NCBI GenBank assembly: GCA_964549335.1
Contig: CAZJUQ010000050.1
Coordinates: forward strand, 114,713-178,712
DNA: 64,000 nt
Origin: Sulfidibacterium sp964549335
GTDB lineage: Bacteria; Bacteroidota; Bacteroidia; Bacteroidales; F082
Direction of reading: 5' to 3'
Positions within the stretch are counted from its first letter, which is position 1; every line of letters begins with the position of its first letter. Below the pieces are notes generated by a model. The model ran no database searches. It saw nothing but the letters and a program-made list of their open reading frames with translations, and had not been told where the DNA came from. The translations under genes were made by a program, and so were the position numbers. Below, piece after piece: positions 44,461-52,539 of the stretch.

Positions 44461-45564
44461 ATGCAAAAGTTTTTTCTTTTTTTTATCTCCCTCTTGTTGA
44501 CCTCATGCGTTAACAATAATGTTGAAAAAGAGACGGCACATAACAGCAGGGGCGAGAAATACATTTTGAAATATGCCTCCGGATTTTCCGTTACCGGTAA
44601 AAACGGCAAAACCGTTGTTAAAGTTTTCGACCCGTGGAACAAAGGAAAGGTAATGGCAAAATTCGTTTTAACGGAGGGTAAAGCCAGTAAAGGCGAAATT
44701 CATGTTCCTCTCGACAGTATTGCAGTGTTTTCGGCAACACAACTTAATGCTTTGGAGAAGTTGGGAAAACTGGATGCGGTAACAGGAGTTTCGGACATAA
44801 AATATATAAACAACAAACGGGTGAGACAGTTGATAGATAATGGCAGGATATTGGAAATGGCCGCAGGAGGAACCTTTTTTACCGAAAAAATTATTGAAAC
44901 AAAGCCCAAAGCGGTTTTTTATTCCCCTTTTGAAAACAGTAAACCGCTGCCGCCGGTATTAAAAAGCCTGTTGTTTATACCCTACCTCGATTATACCGAA
45001 CAAAACCCTTTGGGACGTGCCGAGTGGATAAAATTTGCGGCGCTGTTTACCGGAACCGGAAAGAGGGCGGATTCCATATTCAACGAAATAGAGCGAAAAT
45101 ACGACAGCCTTAAAAAGCTGGTAAAATACAATGGAAATACGCCAACGGTGTTTTCAGGTAAGTTTTTCAACGGGCAATGGTATGTGCCGGGCGGGAAAAG
45201 TTATTTCGCTCAACTTTTCAAAGATGCAGGCGCCTGTTATGTTTTCGATTATATAGAGAAATCGGCAAGCGTACCTCTCGATTTCGAAACGGTATGGCAA
45301 AAAGCAAAAGATGCCGATTATTGGCGCATTGCCGAATATTCAGCTCAAACAACCGGTTATGATATGCTGGCAAAAGAAAACGGTCTCTATACAAAGTTTA
45401 AAGCCTTTAAAAACAGACATGTAATATATTGCAATATTAAAAAAACGGAGTACTTTGAAAAGAGCCCCCTTGAACCTTATGTTGTATTATCGGATTTTAT
45501 CAAGGCGTTTCATCCGCAACTTTTACCATACTATAAACCCGTTTATTATAAATTGTTGAAGTAG
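44461..45564 (+). CDS. BtuF/FhuD-like ABC-transporter substrate-binding lipoprotein
   Basis: 367 residues from the ATG at 44461 (the frame runs back to a non-start region at 44455). A lipobox LLLTSC near residue 18 marks a lipoprotein. The protein has two Rossmann-like lobes joined by a helix, as in cobalamin or iron-siderophore binding proteins (AVFSATQLNALEKLGKLDAVTGVSD, then KPKAVFYSPFE and VFSGKFFNGQWYVPGGKSYF). No permease or ATPase gene follows, so it is an orphan component; the ligand cannot be told. 17 bases after the GroES-like gene, so they may be cotranscribed. Confidence 0.85.
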   Translation: MQKFFLFFISLLLTSCVNNNVEKETAHNSRGEKYILKYASGFSVTGKNGKTVVKVFDPWNKGKVMAKFVLTEGKASKGEIHVPLDSIAVFSATQLNALEKLGKLDAVTGVSDIKYINNKRVRQLIDNGRILEMAAGGTFFTEKIIETKPKAVFYSPFENSKPLPPVLKSLLFIPYLDYTEQNPLGRAEWIKFAALFTGTGKRADSIFNEIERKYDSLKKLVKYNGNTPTVFSGKFFNGQWYVPGGKSYFAQLFKDAGACYVFDYIEKSASVPLDFETVWQKAKDADYWRIAEYSAQTTGYDMLAKENGLYTKFKAFKNRHVIYCNIKKTEYFEKSPLEPYVVLSDFIKAFHPQLLPYYKPVYYKLLK

Positions 45565-45665
45565 GACTGTTTGATGAATAACGGATGTGCAACTACGGAT
45601 TATACTTTTTAGCTGGTTTAACCGTTATGAAAAGGAAAAAACGTTTTGCTTGTTGCGAAAAAAAA

Positions 45666-45696
45666 TTGAACTGTGCAACCCGTAGCGATATATTTG
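45666..45696 (+). promoter_or_regulatory. Candidate promoter of the unknown lipoprotein gene
   Basis: TTG at 45666-45668, a 20-base spacer and TATATTTG at 45689-45696, an exact -7 match. Transcription would start about 10-20 bases before the start codon. Confidence 0.5.
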
Positions 45697-45716
45697 GTCT
45701 TTAACATGTAAAAAAA

Positions 45717-46535
45717 ATGTTTATGAAACGTTTTGTGATTTTATTGGTAGTAGTTGCCGCAATAATTTCTGGATGTCATAAAAAACAAAACAGATATATA
45801 GATTACAACCCTGTTGTCAAAGTAAGCAACGATTATGTCAGCGTACAACAACTTACCGTCCGGTTGTTGCAGACTTTTTTTAAAATTACAACCGATTCGT
45901 TGGTTATAAACAACGGTTACAATCCCGATATCGACGGTGCCGTTTGCAGGTACAGTTACGATACCGTTTCCGATTCGACATTTTACCGCATAAAATACGG
46001 TTCTTGGGGCGTTATAGACCCTTTCGGGAAACGCAGGGGAGGCGAAATTCTTGTTAGCCTTGACGGTAATATTAACGATTCGTCAACATCGGGAATGTTT
46101 GTTTTCAAAAATTTTCATTACGAATATGATTCGTTGTCGGCACAAAATTTCAAAATTATAAATACCGGGTCAAACGGAACATCTTCTTCCTCATTCGAAA
46201 TATCGGCCGGCAAAATGAAATGGGATACCGATTCGATACATTCGATTATTTGGTCGTTCAAGCAAACATACCGTCAAAACGGCTCTGATGAGTTTTTAAT
46301 ATGGGGAGAATTATCGGGTACTGCTCAAACGGGAATGAATTTCCGTGCCGTTAATCCTGAAGATAGGGCTATAGCAGCGGGTGTCGAATGTGCCTGGCTG
46401 GAAAACGGACAAATGGATTTTAACTGGGGTGAAGGGGGGAATACGGCACAAATATTATTCTCCGATTCTACCGGTTGCCATAACAAATATACACTATTGA
46501 TTAATGATTTGCGGTTTGACGGCGCCATTGAATAA
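45717..46535 (+). CDS. Lipoprotein of unknown function
   Basis: 272 residues, or 270 from the second ATG at 45723. The signal peptide ends at a lipobox (AIISGC, Cys near residue 20). The mature part is rich in aromatic and polar residues, with alternating strands (YDTVSDSTFYRIKYGSWGV, GEILVSLDGNIN, then IHSIIWSFKQTYRQNGSDEFL). I do not recognise a family. It is an outer-membrane or periplasmic lipoprotein convergent with the threonine aldolase gene, with only 9 bases between the stops. Confidence 0.65.
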   Translation: MFMKRFVILLVVVAAIISGCHKKQNRYIDYNPVVKVSNDYVSVQQLTVRLLQTFFKITTDSLVINNGYNPDIDGAVCRYSYDTVSDSTFYRIKYGSWGVIDPFGKRRGGEILVSLDGNINDSSTSGMFVFKNFHYEYDSLSAQNFKIINTGSNGTSSSSFEISAGKMKWDTDSIHSIIWSFKQTYRQNGSDEFLIWGELSGTAQTGMNFRAVNPEDRAIAAGVECAWLENGQMDFNWGEGGNTAQILFSDSTGCHNKYTLLINDLRFDGAIE

Positions 46536-46544
46536 AATGTGGGC

Positions 46545-47579
46545 TTATTTTGACATTTCGTATCTTATCAGTTCCGTAAAATCGTCCACATCGCTTTTTG
46601 TTGTATCCCACGAACACATTAAACGGACTAAGGAAGTGTCGTTGTCCCAAACGTAAAAAAAGTATCTGTTTTGAAGTTTTGGAATTATTCCGGGGGGGAG
46701 TGTTGCGAATACTGCATTTCCGGCAACAGGTTGTGTTATTTTCACGCCGTTAATCTCATTTAATTTTTCGGCGAGGTATTTTGCCTTGGCATTGGCGTTC
46801 CTGGCATTTTTTTTCCAAATTCCCGTTTTTAAATAGGTTTCGAATTGAACTTCTATAAATCTCATCTTTGAATGCAACTGCATTCCTTGCTTTCGTAAAT
46901 ATTTGAAACCGGCGGCGAGGTTTTTGTCGAAAAATAATACCGCTTCGCCGAACATAAGTCCGTTTTTGGTGCCTCCGAACGAAAGAACATCAACGCCTGC
47001 GTCTCGGGTAAATTCTCTGAAACCGGCATTCAGAGCAACGGCGGCATTGCTAATACGGGCTCCGTCCATGTGTAAATAGATATTGTTATCGTGGGCAAAA
47101 TCGGCAATAGCCTTTATCTCTTCTATTGAGTAAACGGTTCCGGCTTCGGTAATTTGGGATATGGAAATCATTTTTGGTTGGGCATGGTGTTGAAAACCGG
47201 TACTTTTTAAAAAGGGTTTTATTTGAGCGGGGGTTATCTTTCCGTTGCCGGTTTCAATTTCAAGAATTTTGTTTCCTCCGAATTTCTCGGGAGCGGCACA
47301 TTCGTCTTCGTTTATATGGGCGCTTTTTGCCGTAATTACGGCATGATAAGAACTGGTCAGATGATTTATCCCGAGTACATTGGCGGCTGTGCCGTTATAT
47401 ACGAAAAAGAGGGCAATATCTTTCCCGAAATGTTTTTCAAACTCAAATAACGCTCTGTGGTAATAGGGGTCGTTCATCTCACCGTAAGCGGCATTGTGTC
47501 CTGTATTTGCCACTGTTACCGCCTCCATAATTTCGGGACTTACCCCCGACCAGTTGTCACTCGCAAAACTTTTTATCAT
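46545..47579 (-). CDS. ltaE: Low-specificity L-threonine aldolase
   Basis: 344 residues of the PLP-dependent beta-eliminating/aldolase family. It splits L-threonine or L-allo-threonine into glycine and acetaldehyde. The PLP lysine is Lys205 in FGGTKNG, the PLP-ring aspartate is Asp172 in LHMDGARI, and the start FASDNWSGVSPEIMEA is family-typical. Active-site His and Arg regions (SAHINEDEC) are present. Stereospecificity is inferred only. Monocistronic with an exact -7 element (47602-47609), divergent from the T9SS cargo gene. Confidence 0.92.
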   Translation of the reverse strand: MIKSFASDNWSGVSPEIMEAVTVANTGHNAAYGEMNDPYYHRALFEFEKHFGKDIALFFVYNGTAANVLGINHLTSSYHAVITAKSAHINEDECAAPEKFGGNKILEIETGNGKITPAQIKPFLKSTGFQHHAQPKMISISQITEAGTVYSIEEIKAIADFAHDNNIYLHMDGARISNAAVALNAGFREFTRDAGVDVLSFGGTKNGLMFGEAVLFFDKNLAAGFKYLRKQGMQLHSKMRFIEVQFETYLKTGIWKKNARNANAKAKYLAEKLNEINGVKITQPVAGNAVFATLPPGIIPKLQNRYFFYVWDNDTSLVRLMCSWDTTKSDVDDFTELIRYEMSK

Positions 47580-47601
47580 CTGCTTTTTGTTTTTATTTTT
47601 T

Positions 47602-47609
47602 CAAAAATA
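47602..47609 (-). promoter_or_regulatory. -7 promoter element of ltaE
   Basis: On the minus strand this reads TATTTTTG, an exact TAnnTTTG match, 22 bases upstream of the start at 47579. Confidence 0.45.
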
Positions 47610-47632
47610 TGCAAATTAACAATCGTATGGGA

Positions 47633-47640
47633 TATTTTTG
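47633..47640 (+). promoter_or_regulatory. -7 promoter element of the T9SS cargo gene
   Basis: TATTTTTG, an exact TAnnTTTG match, 42 bases upstream of the ATG at 47682. Confidence 0.45.
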
Positions 47641-47681
47641 TTTCTTTGTGTAACAATGTCCGCGGGCAAAAAACACGAAAA

Positions 47682-49148
47682 ATGAAAGTTAATAAAATTT
47701 TATTGTTCATAACCATTTTATTTTTTCAAATGCCGCCGGTTTTTTCGCAGCAGGTACCCGGAATAATTATCGGCGGTCAAAAAAACGACTACGGTTATTC
47801 TTTATGCCTGTCACCTGACGGCAGGTATGCCATTGCAGGAAGTACAAGGAGTTTTGCCGGAGGGAGCAGCGATTTTTATTTTTTGGTGTTGGATACGGGA
47901 GGACAAATTGTTGTCGAGAAAACCTACGGTTGGCAACATCACGACAATTTCAGAGGTATAATACCCGTTGAATCGGGTTACTGTTTTATTGGCGATGCCT
48001 GGGATTACGGTCCCGGAGGTCTCGACATTTTTATGCTCGAAACCGATAAAACGGGAGAATCGAAAAAAGGACATTTTTACGGTACAATGAAACGTGACAA
48101 CGGTTTTGACATATTACAAACCGAAGACGGGGGGTTTCTTATTTTGGGACATTCGCGTCTGGAAAATCCCAAGGGCGATATATACCTGCTTAAAATAGAT
48201 GAAAACGGTGATGAACAGTGGCACAAATCGTTTTGGGATGAAGGGGGTAACGATTATGCATTTCAAATAATTAAAAGCGGAGATGACAACGGATATGTAT
48301 TTGTGGGTTCGAAATTCGGATTTTTCGACGATGTTCACGGTGATTTTCAAACTCATGATGCCGATATTTTGCTTATAAAAACAGACCTTCAGGGAAACCG
48401 TATTTGGAAGAAGACTTACGGGAAATCGGAACACGATTTCGGATACGGTGTTTGTAATGCTCCCGACGGAGGATATTATTTGATAGCTTCGAGTCAATCG
48501 TACGGCAACGGAAGTTTTGATATGGTTTTGATAAAAACGGACGATGCGGGCAACGAGGAGTGGATAAAGAGTTTCGGCGGAACGGGATACGAGTACGGCA
48601 AAGCCCTGGCGTTAGGTGATGATAACGGACTTTATCTTGTGGGAACTACCGAAAGTTTCGGTACCGACGGCTCAACCGATGTTTTTGTGGTAAAAACCGA
48701 TTTGGATGGAAATGAAATTTGGGATGTTGCCGTCGGAGGGACAGACAACGATTTCGGTGAAGATATTGTAGCTCTTCCCGGTGGCGGATGTGCTTTGGTT
48801 GGCAGCACTCATAGTTTTAGTGCCCAAAAGAGTGATCTCTATTTTTTAAGACTTACCAAGGATGGAATTGTTGATATTTTTAACGATACAAAACCTGCCG
48901 AAACCGACAGATGCAGTTTTTATCCCAACCCCATGCGGAATTACGGTGTTTTTACCATACCCGTGACAAACGGAAGTTATACCGTTCAACTGTTTGATAT
49001 TAACGGGCAAAAAGTTTTTGAAAACAGGGGTGTTGACAAAAAATTCATGTTTCATAATAACGGACTCGGGTCAGGAACCTATATCTACCGCATCTTTTCC
49101 GACGAAGACAATGCCTTGTTGTTGAACGGTAAACTGGTAATATACTAA
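47682..49148 (+). CDS. Secreted repeat protein with T9SS type A C-terminal sorting domain
   Basis: 488 residues from the ATG at 47682, the first codon that gives a signal peptide (FFQMPPVFSQ). The body has about seven repeats of 50-60 residues (pattern GxxDxxVxKTDxxGNExWxKSFGGxxxDxG, for example ILLIKTDLQGNRIWKKTYGK), like delta-60 or beta-propeller repeats. The last 80 residues form a type A sorting domain (CSFYPNPMRNYGVFTIP, then YTVQLFDINGQKVFENRG and SGTYIYRI), which targets cargo to the type IX secretion system for export and surface attachment. The function is probably adhesive or a scaffold; no catalytic residues are seen. A T9SS machinery must exist elsewhere in the genome. Confidence 0.85.
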   Translation: MKVNKILLFITILFFQMPPVFSQQVPGIIIGGQKNDYGYSLCLSPDGRYAIAGSTRSFAGGSSDFYFLVLDTGGQIVVEKTYGWQHHDNFRGIIPVESGYCFIGDAWDYGPGGLDIFMLETDKTGESKKGHFYGTMKRDNGFDILQTEDGGFLILGHSRLENPKGDIYLLKIDENGDEQWHKSFWDEGGNDYAFQIIKSGDDNGYVFVGSKFGFFDDVHGDFQTHDADILLIKTDLQGNRIWKKTYGKSEHDFGYGVCNAPDGGYYLIASSQSYGNGSFDMVLIKTDDAGNEEWIKSFGGTGYEYGKALALGDDNGLYLVGTTESFGTDGSTDVFVVKTDLDGNEIWDVAVGGTDNDFGEDIVALPGGGCALVGSTHSFSAQKSDLYFLRLTKDGIVDIFNDTKPAETDRCSFYPNPMRNYGVFTIPVTNGSYTVQLFDINGQKVFENRGVDKKFMFHNNGLGSGTYIYRIFSDEDNALLLNGKLVIY

Positions 49149-49196
49149 AAGGTGTATTATCAATAGTAAAACCGGAGGTTCCGTATTGAAAAAAAT

Positions 49197-49232
49197 AATT
49201 GTTTTTTAACAATTGTTTAAGAACAAATGTTC
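49197..49232. promoter_or_regulatory. Overlapping inverted repeats over the DUF134 promoter
   Basis: AATTGTT (49197-49203), 4 bases, AACAATT (49208-49214) is a perfect inverted repeat. AACAATTGTT at 49207-49216 is a perfect palindrome, and GAACA-AA-TGTTC at 49221-49232 is another. They cover the promoter's -33 and spacer, so they may be binding sites for the DUF134 protein itself. Confidence 0.45.
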
Positions 49233-49242
49233 AATATATTTG
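49213..49242 (+). promoter_or_regulatory. Promoter of the DUF134-NifX-like gene group
   Basis: TTG at 49213-49215, a 19-base spacer and TATATTTG followed by C at 49235-49242: an exact -7 match and one of the best promoters in the window. Confidence 0.55.
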
Positions 49243-49261
49243 CACGGTAATTTATTAAAGG

Positions 49262-49912
49262 ATGTCGCCGCGACCAAGAAGAAAAAGAATACTTAAGATA
49301 CCGCCGGCAGTATCGGGTTTTGTGCCCGAGAGCGGCGATTACGACCATAACGAGAAGATTACCCTTCGTTTTGAGGAATACGAAGCTGTTAAGCTTGCCG
49401 ATTACGATATGCTTACTCACCTTGAAGCTTCAAAACAGCTTGGCGTTTCGCGACCCACTTTTACACGGATATACGATTCGGCACGAAAAAAAATAGCAAA
49501 AGCTTTTGTGGAGAACAAAAGGATAGCCGTGGAGGGCGGTGATGTTGACTTTGAAGAGGCATGGTACCGTTGCATGGATTGCGGGACGGTGTATAAAGAG
49601 AAAGATGCCGGCGGAGCGGAGAAAGAGAAACGTGTGTGTCCGGTTTGCGGTTCAGCGGAGGTAATGCCTTTGCAGGAGGCGGTTGATTTTACTCAAAACA
49701 GGTGGGGTTTCGGAAAGCGTCGGGGCAGAGGTTTCGGCGGAGCAGGTGCGGGAGGATTTTGTGTTTGTCCGAAATGCGGATACAGAGTGCCGCATGTGGC
49801 AGGCAAACCGTGCAATGCACATCTTTGTCCCGATTGTAATATTAGACTTATTCGCGAAAATTCTGAACATCACAAATTTGTCCTTGGGAAAAAGGGAGGA
49901 AAGCAAAAGTGA
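49262..49912 (+). CDS. DUF134 helix-turn-helix protein with C-terminal zinc-ribbon-like segments
   Basis: 216 residues. The DUF134 region (about 1-85) has a sigma-70-region-4-like helix-turn-helix (LRFEEYEAVKLADYDMLTHLEASKQLGVSRPTFTRIYDSARKKIAKA). After it come two Cys-rich parts: CMDCG with CPVCG (about 100-125, a zinc-ribbon or rubredoxin-like pair), and CPKCGYRVPHVAGKPCNAHLCPDCN near 165-195. Predicted function: DNA-binding regulator with metal-binding tail. Proteins of this family sit beside NifX/NifB-like and Mrp genes in anaerobes. Palindromes at its own promoter suggest autoregulation. Confidence 0.8.
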   Translation: MSPRPRRKRILKIPPAVSGFVPESGDYDHNEKITLRFEEYEAVKLADYDMLTHLEASKQLGVSRPTFTRIYDSARKKIAKAFVENKRIAVEGGDVDFEEAWYRCMDCGTVYKEKDAGGAEKEKRVCPVCGSAEVMPLQEAVDFTQNRWGFGKRRGRGFGGAGAGGFCVCPKCGYRVPHVAGKPCNAHLCPDCNIRLIRENSEHHKFVLGKKGGKQK

Positions 49913-50090
49913 AACGTACCCCATAAACGTTTTTGTGAAATTATGGGTGAATATGTAAAATAAAATGTAAGACTGATAAATAAAACAGGGGAAAGGGGAG
50001 TGGGAGAGTTTGTACAAAAGCAAACCGTTACGGTGTGTTAATATTTATTGGAGAAGAAAAAATAAATTTAAAAAAAATCGAAGAAGAGAT

Positions 50091-50426
50091 ATGAAAAAAT
50101 TAGCAATACCCGTTATTGACGGTAAATTGTCGGAGCATTTCGGACATTCGAGGGAGTTTGCCTTTTTCGAAATAGAAGATAACAAAATTGTAAAATCGTA
50201 CGGTAAAGAACCTCCGCCGCATCAGGAGGGAGTAATTCCGCGCTGGCTTGCTTCGGAGAAAGCAACCGACATTTTGGTGGGGGGCATAGGTCCTAAAGCC
50301 GTTGAAATTTTATACAACCACGGAATTAATGTTTATGTGGGTGTGGCAATAGACGAGGTAAACAATTTGGCTCTGGATTTTATTAACGGCAATTTGAAAT
50401 TCGGCCAAAACTATTGTCATCATTAA
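50091..50426 (+). CDS. Dinitrogenase iron-molybdenum cofactor biosynthesis (NifX/NifB C-terminal-like) protein
   Basis: 111 residues from the ATG at 50091, which follows AAGAAGAGAT; the longer frame upstream lacks start evidence. It has the Fe-Mo_Nase fold (about 1-100, IPVIDGKLSEHFGHSREFAFFEI, with the family HFGHS motif, and ILVGGIGPKAVEIL). The C-terminus ends NYCHH, which could bind a metal. Non-nitrogenase members of this family occur in many anaerobes beside DUF134 and Mrp-type genes, and nothing here points to nitrogen fixation. Likely in one unit with the DUF134 gene (178-base gap). Confidence 0.85.
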   Translation: MKKLAIPVIDGKLSEHFGHSREFAFFEIEDNKIVKSYGKEPPPHQEGVIPRWLASEKATDILVGGIGPKAVEILYNHGINVYVGVAIDEVNNLALDFINGNLKFGQNYCHH

Positions 50427-50463
50427 AGAGGCTAATAATTAATTAAAATTAAATAATAGAATA

Positions 50464-51645
50464 ATGGATACAAAAAAAGCAGGATTTACCTCAAAACTTA
50501 TACATGCAGGAGGTATTCACGATGAGTTTGGTAGTGCGGTAACGCCCATATATCAAACTTCGACATTCAAATTCAGAAATGCCGACCATGGTGCCCGTTG
50601 TTTTTCGGGCGAAGAGAAAGGATATATTTATACCCGTCTCGGAAATCCGACGATAGAGGATTTGGAAAACACACTTGCCGAACTCGAAAACGGGTATGCC
50701 GCTGTTGTTACGGCTTCGGGTATGGCAGCCGTAAATAACGTATATCTTGCCATTCTCGGTTCGGGCGACCATATGATTAGCCACAATGCCGTTTACGGTC
50801 CGTCGAGGGGTATAATGGAAAAACTTTACCCTAAGCTGGGAGTGGAAAGTTCGTATGTTGATTGTACAAACCTCGAAAACATAGAAAAGGCGATAAAACC
50901 CAACACAAAACTGCTTTATCTCGAAACCCCCGCTAATCCCACAATAGGCATTACTGATATTGCAGCTGCTTCGGAATTGGCTCACAAACACAATATTCTG
51001 GTATGTGTGGACAATACCTTTTGCAGTCCTTATTTGCAAAAGCCGCTCGATTTGGGTGCCGATATCGTTTTGCACTCAATGACAAAATTCATTAACGGGC
51101 ATGCCGATATTGTGGGTGGTGCCGTAATAGCAAAGACGAAAGAGGTTTTTGACGAAATAAAATATGTGATGATGAATGTGGGTTTCAATATGGATCCGCA
51201 TCAGGCATTTCTTACGCGACGCGGATTGAAAACCCTGTCGATACGTATTGACAAGGCTCAGGCAAATGCGCAAAAAATAGCCGAGTTTCTTGAAAATCAT
51301 TCCAAGATAGAATGGGTTTTGTATCCGGGATTGAAATCGCATCCGCAATATGAACTGGCCAAAAAACAGATGGCGGGACCCGGTTCGATGATGTCGTTTG
51401 AAGTTAAGGGCGGTTTGGAAGCAGGTAAAAAGGTTATGGACAATGTACACCTTGCTTTACTTGCCGTGTCGCTGGGGGGTATCGAAACATTGATACAACA
51501 TCCCGCATCGATGACCCATTCCAAAATACCGAAAGCGGAAAAAGAGGCCGCTGGTATTACCGACGGGTTGGTACGCCTTTCGGTGGGCATTGAAGATGTT
51601 GATGATATCATTGCCGATTTGGATCATGCACTTTCAATGGTATAA
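50464..51645 (+). CDS. Trans-sulfuration-family PLP enzyme (cystathionine gamma-synthase / methionine gamma-lyase-like)
   Basis: 393 residues. Fold type I PLP enzyme of Cys/Met metabolism, with the PLP lysine Lys208 in SMTKFINGH, the SVxxPIYQTSTF start (SAVTPIYQTSTF), and ETPANPT in the PLP-binding part. The pocket motif that is YGC in most methionine gamma-lyases (Cys116 in Pseudomonas) is YGP here (Tyr111, Pro113). That argues against a classical gamma-lyase. It could be a cystathionine gamma-synthase, a cystathionine lyase or an O-acetylhomoserine sulfhydrylase. 37 bases after the NifX-like gene, ending at a bidirectional terminator. Confidence 0.82.
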   Translation: MDTKKAGFTSKLIHAGGIHDEFGSAVTPIYQTSTFKFRNADHGARCFSGEEKGYIYTRLGNPTIEDLENTLAELENGYAAVVTASGMAAVNNVYLAILGSGDHMISHNAVYGPSRGIMEKLYPKLGVESSYVDCTNLENIEKAIKPNTKLLYLETPANPTIGITDIAAASELAHKHNILVCVDNTFCSPYLQKPLDLGADIVLHSMTKFINGHADIVGGAVIAKTKEVFDEIKYVMMNVGFNMDPHQAFLTRRGLKTLSIRIDKAQANAQKIAEFLENHSKIEWVLYPGLKSHPQYELAKKQMAGPGSMMSFEVKGGLEAGKKVMDNVHLALLAVSLGGIETLIQHPASMTHSKIPKAEKEAAGITDGLVRLSVGIEDVDDIIADLDHALSMV

Positions 51646-51709
51646 AAGCAGGGCATAGAGTTTTTGAGCCCGTAACCGGGGTTTTGGATTCCGGATTTTG
51701 CAGGCAATA

Positions 51710-51749
51710 AAAAAACCCGTCGCGATGTATAATCACGGCGGGTTTTTTT
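51710..51749. terminator. Bidirectional terminator between the trans-sulfuration gene and rpsP
   Basis: AAAAACCCG (51711-51719) pairs with CGGGTTTTT (51739-51747), extended by further CG pairs inside. A run precedes and T run follows, so it serves both convergent genes. Confidence 0.85.
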
Positions 51750-51769
51750 AGTTGGAATTATGGAAAAAA

Positions 51770-52381
51770 CTATTCGCTTTTTTCTTCTTCTTTGTTTTCT
51801 TCGGCATTTTCTTGTGCCGGAGCTTCTTCTTGGGTTTTTTCTTCTTCCGTAGTGTTTTCGTCGCCGGTGTTTTCAGCTTCTTCGGCTGCTTCTTTGGCGG
51901 CTTTTACTTGCTCTTCCAATTCGGCCGCTTTTTTCTTTGCCAACTCGGCTGCACGTTCTTCATTAATTTTGGCTTCCTCTTCCAGCCGTGCTTTTCGTGC
52001 TTCACGGTCTTTGTCGGCAAGGCCTTTGCGTTTTGCTTCGATGCGAGCCTCTTTCTCTTTTAACCAAGTTTGGAATTTGGCTTCGGCTTCCTGTTCCGTC
52101 AATGCGCCTTTTTTTACTCCGATAAGAAGGTGGTTTTTGTAAAGAACACCTTTGTACGATAGTATAGCCCTTACGGTGTCGGTGGGTTGAGCTCCTTTTT
52201 GCAACCAATCCAGTGCCTTGTCGAAATTAAGATTAATATCGGCAGGATTTGTAATAGGATTGTAGGTGCCAATTTTCTCAATAAATTTTCCGTCACGTGG
52301 TGCACGACCATCGGCAATTACGATATGATAAAAGGGTTTGCCTTTTTTACCATGTCGTTGCAATCTCATTCTAACTGGCAT
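51770..52381 (-). CDS. rpsP: 30S ribosomal protein S16 with long acidic C-terminal extension
   Basis: 203 residues, whereas S16 is usually 80-90. Residues 1-85 are a complete S16 (MPVRMRLQRHGKKGKPFYHI, then DGRAPRDGKFIEKIGTYNP and YKGVLYKNHL). Residues about 95-203 are a helical, lysine/glutamate/alanine-rich extension ending in a strongly acidic stretch (EEEKTQEEAPAQENAEEN). Such tails are common in Bacteroidota S16, so this is a lineage trait rather than a fusion. It binds 16S rRNA in 30S assembly. rimM and trmD, often next to rpsP, are absent. Possible -7 GATATTTG (one mismatch) about 50 bases upstream. Confidence 0.95.
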   Translation of the reverse strand: MPVRMRLQRHGKKGKPFYHIVIADGRAPRDGKFIEKIGTYNPITNPADINLNFDKALDWLQKGAQPTDTVRAILSYKGVLYKNHLLIGVKKGALTEQEAEAKFQTWLKEKEARIEAKRKGLADKDREARKARLEEEAKINEERAAELAKKKAAELEEQVKAAKEAAEEAENTGDENTTEEEKTQEEAPAQENAEENKEEEKSE

Positions 52382-52539
52382 AACTTATTAATTTTTAGAT
52401 TTATAAATGATTTGTTAAAAACGGGTGCAAATATCCGAATATTTTTTATATAACCAAACATTTAGGGCTGTTTTTTTACAAAGGTATATTTTGTCGGCAC
52501 GATAGTGATGCGGTTGGCGTTAATATGGTTTTTTGCCTG

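Noticed and set aside
45627..45704. 25-codon ORF beginning MKRKKRFACC
   Set aside because: No family, overlaps the lipoprotein promoter and has no supporting features.
49913..50090. Upstream part of the longer NifX-like frame and possible small ORF
   Set aside because: The first 27 residues of the longer frame lack family similarity and a leader purine stretch precedes ATG 50091.
50091..50426. Nitrogen fixation locus
   Set aside because: NifX/NifB-like domains are widespread in non-fixing anaerobes and no nifHDK or nifE genes are present.
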